A DNA stretch of 64,000 bases from Warburgia ugandensis. Taxonomy: Eukaryota; Streptophyta; Magnoliopsida; Canellales; Canellaceae. The notes under the pieces were generated by a model. It worked only from the letters and a program-made list of their open reading frames with translations, did no database searches and had not been told where the DNA came from. The translations under genes were made by a program, and so were the position numbers. Numbering within the stretch: the first letter of the stretch is position 1; each line of letters starts with the position of its first letter. Below, piece after piece: positions 57,671 through 64,000 of the stretch. Location: NCBI GenBank assembly GCA_035236585.1, contig CP141126.1, forward strand, positions 6,151,001 to 6,215,000, read 5' to 3'.

Positions 57671-57715
57671 GTGAGTAATCTCAATTACCAACTAATTTTG
57701 AATCGCCTATTGATT

Positions 57716-58110
57716 AAGTTACTGATTTTGGCCACTATGTTCAATGACTTCTTAATGTAAAATTTCAGTGAAAGTTGGTATCTACACAATTCGATAACAA
57801 GAATCTGATTATACATTTAAATTTCAACAAAAACCAACAACAGGTGAGATCTTCAATTGCAAACATGTCTTGTTCACCAACCTGTGCAACAGCACCTACT
57901 ACCTCACAGATGCAGATGCGATTAAATTTCTGAATTTGGCCACGAAGTTCAATGACTTCCCAATGGAAAGTTTGAGTAAAACTTGGTATCTAATATATTT
58001 TGATAATAAAAAATCCAATGATAAGCTTAGATTTCAACAAAAACCAATCAATAGTGAGATATTCAATATCAAACATACCATGCTCACCAACCTGCACAAC
58101 ATTACTTGTT
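57716..58110 (+). repeat. Diverged tandem duplication, about 208-bp unit
   Basis: The units start near 57716 and 57924 and share TGGCCAC-x-A-GTTCAATGACTTC, TTGGTATCTA, TTTCAACAAAAACCAA and TGTTCACCAACCTG-like phrases in order. Confidence 0.75.
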
Positions 58111-59150
58111 AAGCTTCTTCAATGAAATTCAACAATTTAGACTTTGATTTCTGCCTAAAAGCAAATATAAAACTCTTTTTAACATAAATTAGAATATATT
58201 AAATTCTTTTTATCAATAAAAATATATTAATTAAAAAAAATTCAAGTTTAGAACATTAGTAAAATACTGTTATTGTTTATGCGAACAATGTTGAGTAGCA
58301 GAGTTTAAACTCTTCATTCAATCACTTTTTAGATGAAAATCTGAAATCTAAAACTTCGATCTTCTTCTTCTAAATGTCTTCTATTTGTTATTATAAATTT
58401 TGTAGATTTATGTTGATTAACAAAGCAAGAAATCATGCTCAAATTTCTATTGTTCACCATTGTCTGTTGAGAGAATAGTGAATGAGAGGACTTTGCACAC
58501 ATTTTTCTGCTATGCTAATCAACTAAAATTTCTGAAATTGATCTTTATAGATAGAATTCATTGAGAAGAAGAAAAAACTAGTCTTATATTTCCAATTTTT
58601 ATTTAAAAAGGGATCAAAATATCTGGATAAAAACTTTATATAAACAATTATCTAAATCTAATTATCAAAAATGTAGTTGCTGGGATACTTGGCACCAAAG
58701 CACCCATTTGAGAACAAACACTGCTGGTACTAATGCTGTCTTGACTATGCTTGATTGAATTTCTGCATGCTACAGGGCTCTCAAAAGCAGGGAATATCAA
58801 TGGATAATTTCGTGACCGCTGATGGCAGGGAAGACCGATCAAAGAGAACTCTCTACCATCAAGGATAGTGATCATCTAACCTTCAAAAGGAATAAAGAAA
58901 AGGATACGTGATCATCAAGATCTAACATCAATTTTATTTTTGCCTGACTCCAACTGATCAAAGAAAATGGCACTGTCAATTCATTGCCCGTAGGCGTTGT
59001 TGAATGGTGCAAGAATACGTCAGATGTGGACTGAAGAAACAGATCTGCGCTATAATTTTAATGCCTTGTCTCACAATCATTCAAGTTAACTCGTCTCTGC
59101 ATCATAAGAAGAATGATTTTGACTACTGGATGATAAGGCACCCATGAAAA
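58111..59150. other. Spacer, no gene recognised
   Basis: AT-rich. The minus-strand frame at 58648-58875 has a Ser-rich composition but no known motif, and no matching exon was found beside it. Confidence 0.4.
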
Positions 59151-59154
59151 AGAA

Positions 59155-60023
59155 TCAGAAACCAAAACAAAGAAACCGGAATAAATTCTTTTTCCATGAA
59201 AGAAGCTCGGCTCTTTTTTTCTGTTCTTCTATCATCTCCCTTTTCTTCATCTCTTCTTCTAACATCTCCCTTTTATTTATCTGTTCTTCTAGTGTCTCTC
59301 TTTTGTCCTTCTGTTCTTCTATCATCTTTGAGCCTCCAGAGGTTCTCCTGATCGACACAAGGCCCCCATTATAAGACTATTACTTTAAAGATTTCTTCTC
59401 GTAACTCATCAAATCGAACACGTTTAAGCTTTTTATGCATAGGGTCATAAATGATAAAGCTGTTAGCCCTTGTGATGTAACTTCTTAGGAACCTCTCAGG
59501 GCTATGGCATTGAACATTTCCAGAGTCCTCCCTTGCCCACATTGTAACCGGGTTGCTAGTAATGGACGACTTGACCTTCACCACGCCAATTCTTGACCAG
59601 CTATAATCCAGCTCCCACCTTATATCTTGTCAAGTAATGACGGCTTCGCGCATCCACAGCTTCTCCTTCAATACCCATATTCTCTAAAATATTATGATCA
59701 TCAGCATAATAAGTGGTCAAGGATAGAAAATCTCTTGCCACACCTAATTTTGTACTGGCGAATCCCAATTGTACCCTAGAACCAAAATCGCCAATAGGGG
59801 CGTCGTGTAATTCCTCATGTTCAATGTCCAAAGAAACAATTACAGGATGATCGCACGCATAACATTGCAACCAGTGAAATTTCCCCTTTACATACACAAA
59901 ATCTTCAGGAAGTAGGTAAGGAGGATTTCCGACGTCTCTCCATGAATTTGTACCAAGAGTGTATATCACACAAGTAGTTGGTCCATTCCTTGAAGATCTT
60001 GTTATGTTTATGACCTCTACCAT
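59155..60023 (-). pseudogene. F-box-associated-domain pseudogene
   Basis: On the minus strand the frame from 60023 to 59601 carries the F-box-associated (kelch-like) interaction domain of plant F-box proteins: VIYTLGTNSWRDVG, FVYVKGKFHWL, IVSLDIEHEELHDAP. Family members use it to hold substrates for SCF ubiquitin ligases. A one-base shift near 59620 moves the frame to WSRIGVVKVKSS ... SFIIYDPMHKK (to 59369). A second shift leads into GGLVSIRRTSGGSK and a charged repeat tail ending at 59155. The N-terminal F-box itself is absent; a MULE transposase fragment occupies that side. Two shifts and the missing F-box argue for a pseudogene. Confidence 0.8.
59221..59330 (-). repeat. 30-bp coding minisatellite (decapeptide repeat)
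   Basis: Three full units and a partial one (59221-59250, 59251-59280, 59281-59310, 59311-59330). On the minus strand each encodes a decapeptide of form (M/T)(I/L)EE(Q/E)-x-x-KRE, for example MLEEEMKKRE, a likely charged helix or coiled coil at the end of the F-box relative. Confidence 0.85.
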
Positions 60024-60125
60024 CTCCTTATTCTAAACTTCCACAACTGATACGGCAAAAGGAAATAGACCATTGTTCCTGTCCAATCCAATGGCACATA
60101 AGAGAATTCCCTTGTACTTGCCTTT
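60024..60125 (-). pseudogene. MULE transposase fragment joined to the F-box relative
   Basis: On the minus strand KGKYKGILLCAIGLD is followed by RNNGLFPFAVSVVEV, then a TAG stop (60033-60035), then NKEM. This is the conserved core of the Mutator-like transposase domain (typically KGV-x-LLAA-x-G-x-DGNNG-x-FPLAFAVVE-x-EN). The Asp in GLD is a catalytic-core residue in the family. The same frame runs straight into the F-box-associated domain at 60023. Only about 33 residues are present. Confidence 0.75.
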
Positions 60126-60372
60126 TGTAACAACATGCATTTTTATAATATAAATATTCTTTTGTATGGAATTGACACCAAAAAGCCATTGCTTTAATGG
60201 TTATAGAATGAATATGAAAATTTTTAGAATTAGAGTTCAAGTTTTTAAAGATAATCTTTTTGAAGAAATTCCCAACAAAGAGCCAAGGCATGTCCATAAC
60301 AAATTAGAATCTGAAATAGGATAGGATAGAAAGATAGGATAGGATAAAAGAGAGTCGAATTGAAATAAAAAG

Positions 60373-60393
60373 GAGAGAGAGAGAGAGAGAGAG
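60373..60393. repeat. (GA)n microsatellite
   Basis: About ten GA units. Beside it, at 60315-60350, are several imperfect GGATA repeats. Confidence 0.95.
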
Positions 60394-60399
60394 AAGACG

Positions 60400-61269
60400 C
60401 AGAGGAGAATGAGGCTATGCTAAAAATCACTACCCATTTTGCATTCTGAAAAAGAAGATTGTAGAAGATTGGTGTTCTTCCAGAGGTAAGCGGCATAGAA
60501 AATTATCTAAACTAGTTTTTTTATTTTATTTTTTATGTGAACTCATCACTTCATATCAATATATGTTACTTTCTTTTGTCTTTGAAAAAGGAGAAATCAT
60601 ACTATTTGAATTGTGCGCATATTTCCATATGGTTTAGTGTCTCATGTAAATATAAGATTCGTTTATTTACATGCTATCGCATCTTCATCTTATTTTATTA
60701 TCTTGGAAATGAGGATTTTGGGTCTGGTTATAGGGTTGGCTTTGATTGAATTTTCGATCACTCTCTTATTGTTAATGCGCACGAGATATTATAAGTACTG
60801 GTGGCATGGCTTTTAAATCATGTCATTGTTCATGGCTTATGTATGAAAATAAGAAATCAACACTTTTGGGGCTAGATCTTCTTTGCTATAGACATCATGC
60901 ACACATTATAAAAACTGTGTGCTAGCTGTTCTGTTTTGTATGCAAAACCTCAAAAAAAATAAAACCATGGTTTTGATCTTACATGGTAAAAACCTAGATT
61001 TAATTAAACATGTTTTGTGATAGGATATAATATGCATGAGATTATACGAGGAATCTTATGTGGTTTAATTTACTTTTATAGTTCTCTTTTGGTCTCACTA
61101 TGACATTGACGTGTCACCCTCCACTGATTCAAACATGTAAAACTTAGTTTAACTACAAACCTAAGTGGGGCATGGTTTACCAAACGGAATAGATGTAAAT
61201 TATGCAAAACTCTAGCACTGTAACGAGTTTGCTGCCTAGTGCAAGGAAAAGGTGTAGCGGCTATTGCAT
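60400..61269. other. Spacer, no gene recognised
   Basis: AT-rich, no motif. Two overlapping frames at 60537-60816 are hydrophobic but carry no recognisable domain. Confidence 0.4.
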
Positions 61270-61760
61270 GGTATATGTGTGCTTTACACAATGCCTAGCT
61301 TGGATATCATGCATTGTACCCGGCAATTGGCTAGTATAATTAGCACCTTTCGCATGACACCTCTCACATGACAGTATGTTTGGAAACCAAAGCTTGCACA
61401 TGGCGCTTAAAACCTAGCACCAAGAATGTGTGCATAACAGCCAGCACATGGGTGGTGTGCTTGGTGGCCAACGCATGAGTAGCCCACATCACACCCTTCA
61501 CATGAGTAATCAGCTTCACACCTAGTGCTTAGTAACAAGCTTGGTACCTAGCATACATCCATTGCTCCAGGACATTGTTCCAATCAAGCACAATATACCG
61601 CTTCACTACACTGCCCCTAGATCAGGTATGGTGCATCCCTCCATAGCACCGTGCACAGGCTGAGCCTAGTGTACTACACCAACATATCGCTCACAGGCAC
61701 TACACATGGGTACATATTAGTGTACGTGGCACGGGACATGTGCACAACACCTAGGCATGA
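61270..61760. repeat. Degenerate short-word repeat region
   Basis: The words GCACATG, TCACATGA, CCTAGCACC and TGGTACCTAGC recur in varied spacing for about 490 bases. Composition differs from the AT-rich DNA on either side. No fixed period could be read by eye. Confidence 0.45.
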
Positions 61761-62204
61761 TGCATAGCACTCGGTATTGAACAGAGATAGGTGCACATAA
61801 TGACAAAAAGGTAAGCATGGTTTTGATAGCTTGATATTATGTGATTTGAAAATTTGACTCACGGATGTAAGTTTTATAAGTGTGCAATGTAATTGAGCTA
61901 CAGTAAGTATAATGCATTATTGAAATAATTGCTAATTTGAGTACTTTGATAATTGAAATGAAGTGGTAATTTTTCTTTTGAAATGATACATGGTATGGTA
62001 CGATATATGATTTTGAAAATGTTGAGCCATGGTTATACAAGTACTTATGCTAAGACTAGAATTAGCTAGTCAATAATTTATGCTAATTAAAATATGGCTC
62101 TTGAAATGAAAATTTGTAAATGATTTTGTATGATGTATTATGGAATGTAAAATTGTGACTCGACATGAATTCCATGAGCAAGGTAAAATGTTTCAATGAA
62201 TGAA

Positions 62205-62308
62205 AATTAGGCTACTCTGGAGAGTTGTGCTTAACCTAAAATTACGCAACTCAAGAGAGTTGTGCTTAGCTTAAAATTAGGCAACTGTGAGAGTTGAGCC
62301 TAGCCTAG
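62205..62308 (+). repeat. 35-bp tandem repeat, three units
   Basis: Units share AAAATTA(G/C)GC(A/T)ACT, then GAGAGTTG(T/A)GC(T/C)TA. The array lies in low-copy-looking DNA just upstream of the LTR B insertion. Confidence 0.8.
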
Positions 62309-62654
62309 GGCAAATTATAAGACCCCTATGGTTGCTATGCTAGGAAGATTAGTTGGCCTCTGACTTCTGATATAGATACCTGCCCTAAGAGGCTTAGTCT
62401 TGAGTATGTTTCATGAGGAGACTAGTTTCAAATTGATCCAGTGCCCCCATGAGGATTGGTGTAGCCCGCGCGGTATTCGTGGCCGAGCGTAGTAGGAGGA
62501 TAGTCCTCTATGTGCATAGTAGACCTTATTGATATAAGACATGGAATGACATGTCGGTCATCCTAGAGGATATTCACCATATCTAAATCTAGTTAGTGAC
62601 AGGATGCTGTCACATAGTGATACAACAAGATTATGGATTGACATGACATGGTAT

Positions 62655-62659
62655 GATAT
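62655..62659. repeat. Putative target duplication GATAT, left copy
   Basis: The pentamer just before the LTR start. Its partner would lie beyond the window. Confidence 0.35.
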
Positions 62660-64000
62660 TGTAATATCCTTAATTTTTAAGATAAAAATAGGAAATTATT
62701 AAATAAATTAAAATAAAAATTTATGGATGAAATTCTTTCTTGAAAACATAATAATTAGAAAGTGCTCGTCGATACGAATCCAACGCCACCAAGAACGCGA
62801 GAAACAGAGCTCAAACGAGGGAGTTATGAGCCGTCAAAGTTGTAAGGGCAAAATGGTCTTTTGACAGAAACGTGTTACACAGGGGTCCAAATTGATAACG
62901 GCACCCCTGTCTACACACGTCTCTACCAGTCCGGCGAAATCGCCGGAGAGACGTGGGAAGAGCCGTGTGGGGGAGAGTTTCTCTTCCCCAAGACCTAAAA
63001 CCTGCCATATACATGCTCCTACAGGAGGCAGCGCTCCACTTTGAGCGTTTTCCATGAATGATACGCAAAACCCTAGACACAAAAATCTGAAGTTTCCGGC
63101 GAGTGGAGCCCCGGCAACCCGAGCAACTCCGGCCAGGTGCAAGGTAAGCCACAAAACCTATGTTTTTCTGTATTTATTAATTAGGAAATTAATTAGGAAA
63201 ACGTTTAAAAATTTTGGAAAAAAATCAGATTTTAAGGAACTTTGTGCACGCTCTTGTTGGAGTGTGATTTCACGGATCAAACCTTGTCCGTTTGAAAATC
63301 GCACCGTCAACTAGTGCACAAGAGACAGAGAATACCCTTTAAATTTGGGAGTGATCCAACGGTGGAATTGCCCAGAAAACTCAAAAACCAGTACATAGGG
63401 AGGTTTTTAGGAACTTGGGAAAAATCGTTTAAAAACCATGGTTTTTGAGAAAATTAGTGCAAAAGGAGGGCATAAATGGATTCTAGAGAGAATTCTGAAG
63501 AAAATGGCGCAAAAATCACGCAAAACGGAGCTGCAGCCAGCTCTAGGGCCAGGAATCGGTCGTCTTCTCCCGGCGTCGTCAACGCGTCGGCGCACAGCGG
63601 CCGCCAAGGCCGCACTCGGAGACGCAGCCAGGACGACGTCACATGACGTCGTCGCCGCACGCGTGCGCGGTGCCACGCGCGTGCGGAGCGTGCGTTGGTT
63701 GGCTGTCGCGGTGCCGCCGGTTTAAACCACCTTATGGTGGTCCGGCAGGCCCCATTTTAGCTTAGTTTTCACAAAAACTTGATTTTTGGGAGCTAGAGAG
63801 GTCCAAATCACGATCCGGAAGGCGTTGTGACCGTATGGCCTTGAGCGGACCTAGTTTTAACTTAAAAACTTAGAAATGACCACTTTTTATTTAGAAAAAT
63901 TTTAAAATAGTGATGTGACATGTACAGGTGCACTTGAATATACCAATTAAAGGGAGTTATTGGCAAGCTAGTGATCTCACTGCTTGAGGTAGGTGACGAC
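62660..64000 (+). mobile_element. LTR of element B, left part (runs off the window)
   Basis: It starts TGTAATATCCTTAATTTTTAAG and aligns with 16476-17920 throughout. It is either the 5' LTR of another chromovirus or a solo LTR; the window stops before this can be told. The sequence keeps C and G runs that the 16476 copy has lost. It lacks some 120 bases of the GC-rich island present there (around 63705). Confidence 0.88.
63635..63650 (+). promoter_or_regulatory. Palindromic GACGTC pair in LTR B
   Basis: GACGTC-ACAT-GACGTC holds two bZIP-type cores four bases apart, at the place matching 17451-17468 in the other copy. Confidence 0.45.

Noticed and set aside
58648..58875. Minus-strand 75-codon frame as a gene start
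   Set aside because: No motif or supporting exon. Composition is compatible with chance.

Overview
This window is plant nuclear DNA, almost certainly from a flowering plant with a repeat-rich genome. The evidence is introns with GT..AG borders, tRNA-Met primer sites next to LTRs, Au-type SINEs, chromovirus and copia retrotransposons, and a plant-specific PLATZ gene. It is mostly AT-rich and gene-poor. I see nothing bacterial, organellar or viral. The species cannot be named from the sequence; a woody dicot or magnoliid would fit, but that is a guess.

Layout. 1-11364: non-coding DNA with six Au SINEs (four carrying target-site duplications or near matches), a possible first exon on the minus strand near 5.03 kb, and old retroelement-like AT-rich DNA. 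11365-24860: a degenerate Ty3/gypsy chromovirus of about 13.5 kb (element A) with 2.8-kb LTRs and the duplication GATGC. Its gag is split by a 3.3-kb piece of a related element B (integrase, polypurine tract, truncated LTR). 24861-36650: AT-rich spacer with a strongly purine-biased stretch, an unrecognised possible multi-exon gene (28.8-30.6 kb), an RNase H remnant and SINEs. 36650-38622: the one clearly intact gene, a four-exon PLATZ zinc-finger gene of 225 codons.

39463-44984: an RTE-type LINE with a long target duplication. It is interrupted at 39826-42127 by a composite of a short non-autonomous LTR element (TRIM; 150-bp LTR, 213-bp internal part). The composite has four LTRs in one orientation, a foreign TRIM LTR, a hairpin junction, and two LTRs in the opposite orientation. 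All of it is framed by one 5-bp duplication, CATGA, so it looks like one integrated inverted tandem cDNA. This is the most unusual object here.

44985-48499: diverged tandem duplications without recognised genes. 48500-54608: a decayed Ty1/copia element with an L1 fragment in its leader. 54609-59150: spacer with SINEs and an L1 RNase H remnant split by a SINE. 59155-60125: an F-box-associated-domain pseudogene, minus strand, whose N-terminal part is replaced in frame by a MULE transposase fragment. 60126-62659: repeats. 62660-64000: the start of a second element B LTR, running off the window.

The window therefore reads as nested transposon layers (TRIM in LINE, element B piece in element A, SINE in L1, L1 in copia) around one regulatory gene. 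Coordinates for repeats come from reading by eye; sub-family names and identities were not checked by alignment.
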